NCBI RefSeq assembly: GCF_015356115.1
Contig: NZ_CP063056.1
Location: 2,294,001-2,358,000, forward strand
Source of the DNA: Rodentibacter haemolyticus
Lineage (GTDB): Bacteria > Pseudomonadota > Gammaproteobacteria > Enterobacterales > Pasteurellaceae
Reading direction: 5' to 3'
DNA length: 64,000 nucleotides
Positions 34,019 through 41,996 of the stretch are shown one piece after another. The position numbers and the translations under genes were made by a program. Under the pieces are notes generated by a model, which did not search any database, had not been told where the DNA came from, and worked only from the letters and a program-made list of their open reading frames with translations. Numbering within the stretch: the stretch's first letter is position 1; the number at the start of each line of letters is the position of its first letter.

Positions 34019-37000
34019 TTATAGCTTTCCCCCGACTCCTTTAAACTTCTCCACAAAAGCACTAATCTTTTGGAAAATATTGTTTTTCAAGGTAAGGAAT
34101 TTGGGATTCAGCGGGCTCATTTTCGGTAACAGTTCGTTTAAATCCGAGCCGTTTTCGCTGGCATATTGCCGTTTAAGAGAAGTTGCCAGATAACGTTGGG
34201 CAGCGGGTTCGTTGAGTTGTTCCGAATGGATTAAGGCATCGGCTTCTTTTTTCATTTCACCTTGGGCGAATAGGAAAAAGGCTTCGATAATATCTGCTTT
34301 GCTTGGAATGCGATTTAAATCCGTTTGATGAATAAAATCCACAATCAGGCTTTCTTTTGCCCGATTGCCAACACTGGCTCGAATCATTCGGCGAGCTTCT
34401 TCAATCAAGGCGGGTTTATTTTGGTGTTTTTGATGATGTTCAAAGACCAGTTCTAAAATATAGTCCAGATTGATTTCTTGGGATTTCAGCAAATCCACTT
34501 CAAATACCACATCGCTCCAATCCAGCGTTTGCTTGTCTGTTTTGTCCCCTTGATGTTGTTTGCGTAGCCAATCCCGAATGTCATTATATGTGGAACGATA
34601 ATCCTGTGTGGCTCTTTCCGATAAATCCTGAAATCCGTAAGGGGCGGCTGGCTCGGCAATCACATTATCATCCGCAGGTGAGCTTAGCGGCTGATGAAAT
34701 TCATCATAATTTTGCAAAATATTTTCAAGGCGGAGATATTCGCCAAATAATTTGACAAACGCTTTTTTATCCTGCTCTGTTTCAATCTTCTGCGGATCAG
34801 GGAAACAGCGTTGCAACTCTTTGACCACTTCAATATAACCCCGTTTACTTTCGCCGGTGGTTTGATCCACATAACCTTGCATATAATCTTGATAACTGCG
34901 TTCCAACACAATATTGCGGGTATTGCTCTTGCCGAACAGTTGAAGTGCATCAATGGTGGCTTGTTCTAAATCTCGGAAAGTAACAATATTGCCGAAGGTT
35001 TTGGTGGTATCAAAAATACGATTGGTGCGGGAATAGGCTTGAATTAAGCCGTGATAACGTAGGTTTTTATCCACAAATAACGTATTGAGCGTAGGGGCAT
35101 CAAAACCGGTTAAAAACATTCCTACCACGATTAACAGGTCGATTTCCTGATTTTTAACCCGTTTTGCCAAATCCCGATAATAATTTTGAAATTCCCGACT
35201 TTCCACGCCGTAATTGGTTTGAAAATAAGCGTTATAATCATTGATCGCCGACTGCAAAAACGCTTTATCGGAAGGATTTTGCATATTCATCGGGTCAAAA
35301 CTTTCATCGGCAATATCGCCGATGGCATCTTGTTCCTGATTGGCGGCAAAAGAGAAAATCGTGGCAATTTTTAACGGTTTTTCCACCGCTTGTTGCAGCA
35401 GTTTAAAGCAATCGTAATAGAGTTTGGCTGCCGCCACACTGCTTACCGCAAACATCGCATTAAAGCCTTTCCCCGTGCCGTTTAGGCGGTGGGTTTTCTG
35501 CTTGAAATGGGTCAGCACATATTGGCTGATTTCTTTAATCCGTTCTGGGTGTAATAGGGCTTCTTTGGTCTCAAGTGCGGTCAGTTTTTCGGGATTTTTT
35601 TCCGTTTCAAACGCCTTAAATTTTGGTCGCACATCGTTGTAATCTACCTTGAATTTCAACACTTTTTCATCCCGAATGGCATCGGTGATAATGTAGGAAT
35701 GCAGTTCTCGCCCAAATACGCCGGCAGTGGTTTCCGCCCCTAAGGCATTTTCAGGGAATATTGGCGTGCCGGTAAACCCGAATTGATAGAATTTTTTAAA
35801 TTTTTTCTTTAGATTGCGTTGTGCTTCGCCAAATTGAGAGCGATGGCATTCATCAAAGATAAACACCACCTGTTGTTGATAAACCGGCAATTTTTCTTCC
35901 GATTTCATTAGATTATTCAGTTTTTGAATGGTGGTAACAATGATTTTATTATCGTCTTTTTCCAAATTGCGTTTTAAGCCTGCCGTGCTTTCCGAGCCGT
36001 TTACGCTATCGGGCGAAAAACGCTGGTATTCTTTCATCGTTTGATAGTCTAAATCTTTGCGATCCACTACGAAAAATACTTTGTCGATAAACTCAAGCTC
36101 GGTCGCCAACCGTGCCGCCTTAAAACTGGTTAAGGTTTTACCAGAGCCTGTTGTGTGCCAAATATAACCGCCGCTTTCCTTATTGCTCCAATTTCTCGCT
36201 AAATAGGAACTGTTGATTTTCCATAAAATCCGCTCTGTAGCGGCAATTTGGTAGGGTCGCATAATCAACAGCGTCTCGCTCACATCAAACACCGAATAAT
36301 GAAACAGTACATTTAATAATGTGCGTTTTTGCAAAAAAGTGGCAGTAAAATCTTTTAAATCCTTAATCAGCGTATTGTCCGATTTCGCCCAATTCATTGT
36401 GAAATCAAAGCTATTTTTATTGCGTTGGGTAGTGTTGGCAAAATAACGGGTGTCCGTGCCGTTGGAAATCACAAAAATCTGCAAAAACTTAAATAAGGAA
36501 TTTTCCGTATTAAAACTTTCTTTAGTGTAACGATGAATTTGATTAAACGCCTCTCGAATAGCCACGCCCCGTTTTTTCAGCTCAATCTGCACCAACGGCA
36601 AGCCATTCACCAAAATGGTTACATCATAGCGGTTGGTGTGTGTGCCACTTTGCTCAAACTGATTGATGACCTGCACGCTATTACGGGCAATCTGTTTTTT
36701 ATCTACCAAATAAATATTGCGGATTTGCCCGTTATCAAACACAAAATCATAGATATGGTCGTGATGAATTTTGCGGGTCTTATCAATCAAGGTTTCACTT
36801 GGCTTATCCAAATATTCCGCCACAAACCGCCCCCACTCACTATCGGAAAATTGCACATTATTCAGCTTCTGCAACTGCTCCCGCACATTCGCCAACAACT
36901 TCGCCTGACTATTCAAATCCCTGAGGTATTCATAGCCCTGATTCTGCAAATCAGCGATCAACTCCCGTTCCAAATCATTTTCTGTTTGATAACTACCGTT

Positions 37001-37078
37001 TTGCTCAATGGGCGTGTATTTATCGAGGATAATAAAGTTGTTGGTTTCGGTGATGGGGGTGGTTTCAGTAATCAACAT
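34019..37078 (-). CDS. hsdR: Type I restriction enzyme, HsdR subunit
   Basis: DNA-translocating restriction subunit, 1019 residues. The N-terminal nuclease motif is D152 ... E166-x-K168 (YDVTILVNGL, QIELKKRG). The helicase motor follows with Walker A TTGSGKT (309-315), DECH (409-412) and FTGTP motif III. A C-terminal helical domain contacts HsdM/HsdS. With HsdM and HsdS upstream it cuts unmethylated foreign DNA. It is the last gene of the six-gene defence operon, separated from hsdS by the cyclase and membrane-effector genes. The gene looks intact. Confidence 0.97.
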   Translation of the reverse strand: MLITETTPITETNNFIILDKYTPIEQNGSYQTENDLERELIADLQNQGYEYLRDLNSQAKLLANVREQLQKLNNVQFSDSEWGRFVAEYLDKPSETLIDKTRKIHHDHIYDFVFDNGQIRNIYLVDKKQIARNSVQVINQFEQSGTHTNRYDVTILVNGLPLVQIELKKRGVAIREAFNQIHRYTKESFNTENSLFKFLQIFVISNGTDTRYFANTTQRNKNSFDFTMNWAKSDNTLIKDLKDFTATFLQKRTLLNVLFHYSVFDVSETLLIMRPYQIAATERILWKINSSYLARNWSNKESGGYIWHTTGSGKTLTSFKAARLATELEFIDKVFFVVDRKDLDYQTMKEYQRFSPDSVNGSESTAGLKRNLEKDDNKIIVTTIQKLNNLMKSEEKLPVYQQQVVFIFDECHRSQFGEAQRNLKKKFKKFYQFGFTGTPIFPENALGAETTAGVFGRELHSYIITDAIRDEKVLKFKVDYNDVRPKFKAFETEKNPEKLTALETKEALLHPERIKEISQYVLTHFKQKTHRLNGTGKGFNAMFAVSSVAAAKLYYDCFKLLQQAVEKPLKIATIFSFAANQEQDAIGDIADESFDPMNMQNPSDKAFLQSAINDYNAYFQTNYGVESREFQNYYRDLAKRVKNQEIDLLIVVGMFLTGFDAPTLNTLFVDKNLRYHGLIQAYSRTNRIFDTTKTFGNIVTFRDLEQATIDALQLFGKSNTRNIVLERSYQDYMQGYVDQTTGESKRGYIEVVKELQRCFPDPQKIETEQDKKAFVKLFGEYLRLENILQNYDEFHQPLSSPADDNVIAEPAAPYGFQDLSERATQDYRSTYNDIRDWLRKQHQGDKTDKQTLDWSDVVFEVDLLKSQEINLDYILELVFEHHQKHQNKPALIEEARRMIRASVGNRAKESLIVDFIHQTDLNRIPSKADIIEAFFLFAQGEMKKEADALIHSEQLNEPAAQRYLATSLKRQYASENGSDLNELLPKMSPLNPKFLTLKNNIFQKISAFVEKFKGVGGKL

Positions 37079-37107
37079 AGTTATCTCGTTAAATTTTATT
37101 TATTAAA

Positions 37108-37842
37108 TTAAGAAAAATCAGATTCAATCCAGTTATTGAATTCTGATATTATTATATTGGCTTTGAATATTTTATTGAATCCATAATAATCTTGTTTAAA
37201 CCACCTTATAGCCTCTACATTTCTTTTCTTTAATTTATTTAAAAAATTATCATAAGATAAACTAGAATATATCAATCTATGATCACTATCTTTTTCTCCT
37301 ATACCAGATAAATTTGATGCCATAGTTACTGCTCGTCCGATCCATACTTTATCGTTTATGCCAACTCCCTTGCGTCCTGTTTTTACCACCAGTTCTTTAT
37401 CTGTCGCCATACCAATTCCTACTTTAATTGTAGGGAATCCTTTTTGGCTTAATAACTTATTAAACATGTTTATAAAAGTGTTTACGTAAAATGTTTTATT
37501 TGCACATTCTAGTACATCATCCTCATATGGCGTTGTATATATCGCATATACACAATCTCCCCTAATACCTATGTCTCGAATCATATTATCATCTCTTAAA
37601 ATCTCAATAACTTCTGAAGTAAATGACCTGATTAATTTTGCGACAATCTCTTTATTGTAATTTGTAAAAAGCGAAGTCGAATCTCTAATATCAACAAATA
37701 TGGCAGTTACCCAAGATAAATATCCATTTTCAAAAGTGAAATTATCATCACAAGGAAGTTTATCTTTTTCTTCAACTTGCATATAATTATTAAGAATAGT
37801 TTCTACTCTGTTCTTACCTTGTTTATAATCGTATTCAGACAT
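37108..37842 (-). CDS. pycC: Class III nucleotidyl cyclase, probable Pycsar pyrimidine cyclase PycC
   Basis: Small stand-alone class III cyclase, 244 residues. Metal-binding aspartates are D51 (AIFVDIRDST) and D96 (GIRGDCVYAIY). VGIGMATDKE (141-150) follows, and WIGRAVTMASNLSG (168-180) carries Arg170 and Asn177 of the transition-state site. There is no receiver, PAS or membrane part. It is paired, 15 bases downstream, with a PycTM-like gene and sits inside a restriction operon. That combination is the Pycsar layout, in which phage infection triggers cCMP or cUMP synthesis. Base specificity cannot be read here; a plain adenylate cyclase is the alternative. The region is AT-rich. Confidence 0.8.
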   Translation of the reverse strand: MSEYDYKQGKNRVETILNNYMQVEEKDKLPCDDNFTFENGYLSWVTAIFVDIRDSTSLFTNYNKEIVAKLIRSFTSEVIEILRDDNMIRDIGIRGDCVYAIYTTPYEDDVLECANKTFYVNTFINMFNKLLSQKGFPTIKVGIGMATDKELVVKTGRKGVGINDKVWIGRAVTMASNLSGIGEKDSDHRLIYSSLSYDNFLNKLKKRNVEAIRWFKQDYYGFNKIFKANIIISEFNNWIESDFS

Positions 37843-37857
37843 AACAACTCCTATTTT

Positions 37858-38421
37858 TTATTTTTGAAAAATATAAGACCAAGACCAAATTAAAAAAGGT
37901 AAGCTATAAATACAAAATTTTGCTCCTTTATTATAATTTTTAAATTTTTCTGTACAAATAACAGCATTTATATAGATTTGAGAAACTAAATCTTCTTTAT
38001 ATTCATCTAATGTAGTACTTTTTAACACATTTAAATAATTCCTATAATCAGAATATTGAACAATATGCCCAAAAAAAATTTTGGAATTTGAATAACCATT
38101 ACATTCAATCCTTGCGATTAAAACCTGTATTAAAAAATATATTCCTATAACACAAGAAATCAAAGAACATATAAATATAATTAGTACCAATGTAAAACAT
38201 CCACAAATAGATTGAAGGTCAGAAAAATTCTGTCTAACATAGTCTAAAGTAGGTATTCTTACTGTGAATAATATTGTAAATATAACCCCTAATGTAGATA
38301 ACCAAAAGGAGACTTTTGTATCACAATTAACTATAAAACTTATATTCCTTTCTAAGATAGATTCTAATTTATCAATCTTGTTAAGTAACATTTCTTCATC
38401 GTTTTCTTGATTCGTGTTCAT
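37858..38421 (-). CDS. pycTM: Multi-pass membrane protein, probable Pycsar effector PycTM
   Basis: 187-residue protein. A helical N-terminus with NCDTKVSFWLSTLGVIFTIL (D34, K36) leads into membrane helix 1 (~37-54). A long second hydrophobic block (~74-104) may be one or two helices. A soluble helical part (KIFFGHIVQYSDYRNYLN ... YINAVICTEKFKNYNKG) precedes a final helix (~168-185). The D-x-K before helix 1, FFGHI and the late K-F/Y motif fit my memory of the Pycsar effector family (DUF5706/PF18967). Such effectors bind cCMP/cUMP and breach the membrane. It lies 11 bases after hsdS and 15 before the cyclase. Clearly AT-rich, suggesting transfer. Confidence 0.75.
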   Translation of the reverse strand: MNTNQENDEEMLLNKIDKLESILERNISFIVNCDTKVSFWLSTLGVIFTILFTVRIPTLDYVRQNFSDLQSICGCFTLVLIIFICSLISCVIGIYFLIQVLIARIECNGYSNSKIFFGHIVQYSDYRNYLNVLKSTTLDEYKEDLVSQIYINAVICTEKFKNYNKGAKFCIYSLPFLIWSWSYIFQK

Positions 38422-38432
38422 TTTAAACTCTC

Positions 38433-39671
38433 TTATTTATTAAGGTTATTAAAGTTCAACAACTTCTCCCGATAATATTCATATTGCTTTCTTCTCAATT
38501 CAATTTCCTTTGGCAAGCCTTGGGTTAAATCTTGAGTAAGTGTATCAAACTTATCCAAAATATCCACAATGGCTTGTTGGGTTTCTAGTGGGGGAAGTGG
38601 AATTTGATATTTTTTCAAATTATCTGTAGAAACTCTGATAACTTTTGTCCCCATTGAATGCTTTTGTTTAAATTTAAGGAAACGCTCTATTTGAAATAAA
38701 TAGGACATATATTTAGGGTTTTGATTATGTTTTATAATCAATGCATCCCCACTGACTGCAATATCATCTTTTCCTAACCAAGCGACTGTTTTACATACAT
38801 CAATAATGTTTTCACTAGTTGTTGCCATTACTAAATCACCGTACGATGCTTTCTTAGCTTTTTGAAAAAAGTCCTCAGAAACAAAAGATTTTGTTTTTTC
38901 AGCAAACGTACTATAGTGCGTATAAATCTGCCCATAATGAATACAACCAACACCATTTTCTACAAAATCTTTCTTTTGCAAACCACTTCCACGAATAAAA
39001 GTACCAACCTCCCCCAACGTTTTCCAAACCACATCTTTTGATAGGAATTGGCTATACCCCCCGAATTGATTGTTAAAATCTAAGAGTTTATTACGATAAT
39101 ACTCATATTGTTTCTTTCTGGCAGTAAGTTCAGCTTCCAGCGTAGCTTCCAGCTCGGTAAAAATGTCAAGTGTTTTTACAACTTTTTTCTGAATTTCTAG
39201 CGGGGGAATGGGGATTAATAGTTTTTTTATTATCTGTGCATTAATATTAGTTTGAGAACCACTTCCTAATGATTTTATATATTCATATTTATGTGATAAA
39301 TAATAAAATAAGTAACGATAATTCAATATATTATCATCTAGTTGTATATTAGCACAGGCTTGATTGGTAGCTAATGGGATTTTATTTATTCCAACTCTTC
39401 CAACTGTTGCTCCATACATAGCAACTATTACACAATTAGGGGGAATAACTTTAGCACTAGAATTTTTTAATCCTTCTTCCGTTATTTTTATTTCTGTATC
39501 CCAAATATCACAAAAATTAACCTCTTGAGTTCTAAGCCAAGGAATATTTCCTCCATAATATTCATCAACACCTGTTTTAGGTGTACCTCCAGATGAAACT
39601 TTTTGAGCAACCTCTCCCAAAGGCTTCCACTCTACTTCACAATCTTTAATTAAATCTAATATATTTTTCAT
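38433..39671 (-). CDS. hsdS: Type I restriction-modification specificity subunit HsdS
   Basis: Sets the DNA target for methylation and restriction. 412 residues in the usual two-fold arrangement: target-recognition domain 1 (residues ~12-150), a conserved helical spacer (PLEIQKKVVKTLDIFTELEA ... RKKQYEYYRNKLL), domain 2, and a matching second spacer (PLETQQAIVDILDKFDTLTQ ... RRKQYEYYREKLL). Both halves look complete, so a bipartite target is expected. Its sequence cannot be predicted by eye. DNA repeats in the two spacers could allow domain swapping. Confidence 0.95.
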   Translation of the reverse strand: MKNILDLIKDCEVEWKPLGEVAQKVSSGGTPKTGVDEYYGGNIPWLRTQEVNFCDIWDTEIKITEEGLKNSSAKVIPPNCVIVAMYGATVGRVGINKIPLATNQACANIQLDDNILNYRYLFYYLSHKYEYIKSLGSGSQTNINAQIIKKLLIPIPPLEIQKKVVKTLDIFTELEATLEAELTARKKQYEYYRNKLLDFNNQFGGYSQFLSKDVVWKTLGEVGTFIRGSGLQKKDFVENGVGCIHYGQIYTHYSTFAEKTKSFVSEDFFQKAKKASYGDLVMATTSENIIDVCKTVAWLGKDDIAVSGDALIIKHNQNPKYMSYLFQIERFLKFKQKHSMGTKVIRVSTDNLKKYQIPLPPLETQQAIVDILDKFDTLTQDLTQGLPKEIELRRKQYEYYREKLLNFNNLNK

Positions 39672-39744
39672 TTTTGTTTCCCGTTAAAACTTATCCAAAA
39701 CCGGCCGCACTTTTGCCAATTTTTGTCAAAATTCCACCGCTTGT

Positions 39745-40296
39745 TTAATCATTTTCCGGTTGTTCATAGTAATACGATTGATCAATGCCTTTCATAAAGA
39801 CCTCCCTATCGTGAATTTTATCGGTTAAGGCATTTTGTAATAAAAAACTAATTTCCAAATCATTGATTGGGCTACGCTCCATTGCCTGTAAATACAATTT
39901 TTTATCGACTTTTTGCCAATCTACTACTTTTTGTAGATTTTTCTTTAAAATTAAATCCAGCCAAATTCGGGTTGAACGTCCATTACCTTCTAAAAAAGGA
40001 TGGGCGACATTCATTTCAACATATTTATCAATGATTTCCTCAAACGTATTTTCAGGCATTTTTTCAATGGCGTTTAACGCTGCCTGCAGATATAGCACAT
40101 TGGCAAAGCGGAAATTGCTTTTGGAAATATTAAGTTCCCGAATTTGTCCGGCAAATTCATATAACCCTTCAAATAAATGCCGATGAATTTGTTGTAACCC
40201 TTGCGTTGTGCCAATTTCAATCTGATCGATTTTTCCGGAATCATATAAATCATAGGCTTTCTGCTTGCTTAAACGGTCGATTTCTTGGGTGCTCAT
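39745..40296 (-). CDS. fic: Fic family AMP-transferase, class III (NmFic-like)
   Basis: Protein of 183 residues with the catalytic Fic motif HPFLEGNGR (99-107) and the flap region FAGQIRELNISKSNFRFAN. It is very close to Neisseria meningitidis NmFic, a class III Fic that inhibits itself through a C-terminal helix. Here that helix keeps S174 and E178 (SYYYEQ), but the position usually G or N is Q179. NmFic-type enzymes AMPylate GyrB/ParE. It sits between hsdM and hsdS in the restriction operon, a known home for Fic genes; its role there is unsettled. Confidence 0.9.
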   Translation of the reverse strand: MSTQEIDRLSKQKAYDLYDSGKIDQIEIGTTQGLQQIHRHLFEGLYEFAGQIRELNISKSNFRFANVLYLQAALNAIEKMPENTFEEIIDKYVEMNVAHPFLEGNGRSTRIWLDLILKKNLQKVVDWQKVDKKLYLQAMERSPINDLEISFLLQNALTDKIHDREVFMKGIDQSYYYEQPEND

Positions 40297-40368
40297 TATG
40301 ATTTATGTCCTTTTTTAACATTATCTTCAATTTGAACTATCAACTTAAAGTTGATGGTTGAATATTCA

Positions 40369-41913
40369 TCACTTGCCCTCAATTTCCGCCACAATCGCTT
40401 CAATTTCGGTTCGTAAGCGGTCGATTTGGGCGACTGTTTGGCGAATTTCGGCATTGAGTTCGGTAATATTGATAATTTCTCGATTGTCTTTGGCTTCCAC
40501 ATAGGAACTGACGGCGAGATTGTAATCATTCTTAGCGATTTCATCATTAGGTACGCAACGGGCAAGGTGCGGCACATCTTGTTTATCTGCAAACAGTTTG
40601 ATGATTTCGGCAATGTGTTCATCGGTTAATACATTATTGTTGGTTTCTTTCTTAAACAGACCGCTTGCATCAATAAACTGGGTAGTTTGCTCGGTTTTGT
40701 GCTTGGCTAACACCAGAATATTCACCGCAATGGTCGTGCCAAAAAAGAGATTAGGGGCAAGAGCAATCACGGTTTCAACAAAGTTGTTATCCACTAAATA
40801 TTGACGGATTTTTTGTTCTGCTCCACCACGATAGAAAATACCAGGGAAGGTTACAATCGCTGCTCGCCCTTTGGCAGAAAGATAACTTAAGGCGTGCATA
40901 ATAAAGGCGAAATCGGCTTTGGATTTTGGGGCAAGTATGCCGGCTGGGGCGAAGCGATCATCGTTAATCAAAGTCGGATCATCACTGCCGATCCATTTCA
41001 CGGAATAAGGCGGGTTGGAGATAATGGCATCAAAAGGCTTATCGTCTAAAAATTGTGGGTTAAGTAAGGTGTTACCGAGAGCAATATCAAATTTGTCGTA
41101 GTTAATATTGTGCAAAAACATATTCATTCGGGCAAGGTTATAGGTGGTGTGGTTGATTTCCTGTCCGAAAAAGCCTTCCTCAATAATATGTTCGTCAAAC
41201 AGTTTTTTCGCTTGTAATAATAACGAGCCTGAACCGCACGCTGGGTCATAAATTTTATTTACGCTTTCCTGTCCGTATAAGGCAAGTTGGGCAATTAACT
41301 TCGACACATTCTGCGGAGTGAAAAACTCACCGCCCGACTTGCCGGCGTTGGCGGCGTAATTGGAAATCAGAAATTCATAAGCATCACCAAACAGATCAAT
41401 TTGGTTGTTCTCAAATTTACCAAAATCTAACTCTGCCACGCCTTTTAATACCGCCGCCAAGCGTTGATTTTTCTCCGCTACGGTATTGCCCAAGCGGTTG
41501 GATGTGGTGTCAAAATCCGCAAATAATCCTTTAATATCCTGCTCGGACGGATGCCCGTTAGCGGAACTTTCAATCGCCACAAAAATCGCATTTAAATCCG
41601 TATTGAGTTGCGGATTGTGATGAGCTTTTTTCACCACATTGGTAAACAGCTGGCTTGGGTAAATAAAATAGCCTTTGGTTTTAATTGCATCCGTTTTAAT
41701 TTCGGGCGTGATGATACTATCCGATAGTTCAGCATAACAAATACTGTCATCACCGCCTTCAATATAGTCGGAAAAATGTTCGCTGATAAAACGGTAAAAC
41801 AACGTGCCTAGCACATATTGTTTAAAATCCCAGCCATCAACCGAACCCCGTACCTCGTTGGCAATCTGCCAAATACGGCGTTGTAGTTCTGCTCGTTGTT
41901 GAATTGAGATCAT
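40369..41913 (-). CDS. hsdM: Type I restriction-modification DNA methyltransferase HsdM
   Basis: N6-adenine methyltransferase subunit, 514 residues. An N-terminal helical domain is followed by the SAM-binding motif DPACGSG (223-229) and the catalytic NPPY (300-303), the gamma-class layout. It is first in the defence operon and has its own likely promoter just upstream and AGAAGGA before the ATG. It protects host DNA and with HsdS and HsdR forms the restriction complex. Confidence 0.97.
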   Translation of the reverse strand: MISIQQRAELQRRIWQIANEVRGSVDGWDFKQYVLGTLFYRFISEHFSDYIEGGDDSICYAELSDSIITPEIKTDAIKTKGYFIYPSQLFTNVVKKAHHNPQLNTDLNAIFVAIESSANGHPSEQDIKGLFADFDTTSNRLGNTVAEKNQRLAAVLKGVAELDFGKFENNQIDLFGDAYEFLISNYAANAGKSGGEFFTPQNVSKLIAQLALYGQESVNKIYDPACGSGSLLLQAKKLFDEHIIEEGFFGQEINHTTYNLARMNMFLHNINYDKFDIALGNTLLNPQFLDDKPFDAIISNPPYSVKWIGSDDPTLINDDRFAPAGILAPKSKADFAFIMHALSYLSAKGRAAIVTFPGIFYRGGAEQKIRQYLVDNNFVETVIALAPNLFFGTTIAVNILVLAKHKTEQTTQFIDASGLFKKETNNNVLTDEHIAEIIKLFADKQDVPHLARCVPNDEIAKNDYNLAVSSYVEAKDNREIINITELNAEIRQTVAQIDRLRTEIEAIVAEIEGK

Positions 41914-41945
41914 TCTTTATCCTTCTAAAATTAATTGGGGCAAGT

Positions 41946-41973
41946 ATTTTACAATAACTATTACTAATCACAA
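41946..41973 (-). promoter_or_regulatory. Predicted promoter of the hsd-fic-pycsar operon
   Basis: On the minus strand TTGTGA (41973-41968), 16-base spacer, TAAAAT (41951-41946), about 33 bases ahead of the hsdM ATG. AGAAGGA (ribosome-binding site) lies between. Confidence 0.45.
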
Positions 41974-41996
41974 GAAATCAGGTTGACAAAGTGCGG

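Noticed and set aside
36533..37111. 192-codon frame opposite the hsdR N-terminus
   Set aside because: It mirrors the hsdR coding sequence, which has clear nuclease motifs; no ribosome-binding site or family features.
37108..37842. Cyclase as an ordinary adenylate cyclase of a cAMP pathway
   Set aside because: No sensor or membrane domain, and it is paired with a membrane effector within a restriction operon; kept only as a less likely alternative.
40296..40622. 108-codon frame overlapping the 3' end of hsdM on the same strand
   Set aside because: It lies inside the conserved hsdM frame and has no recognisable domain.
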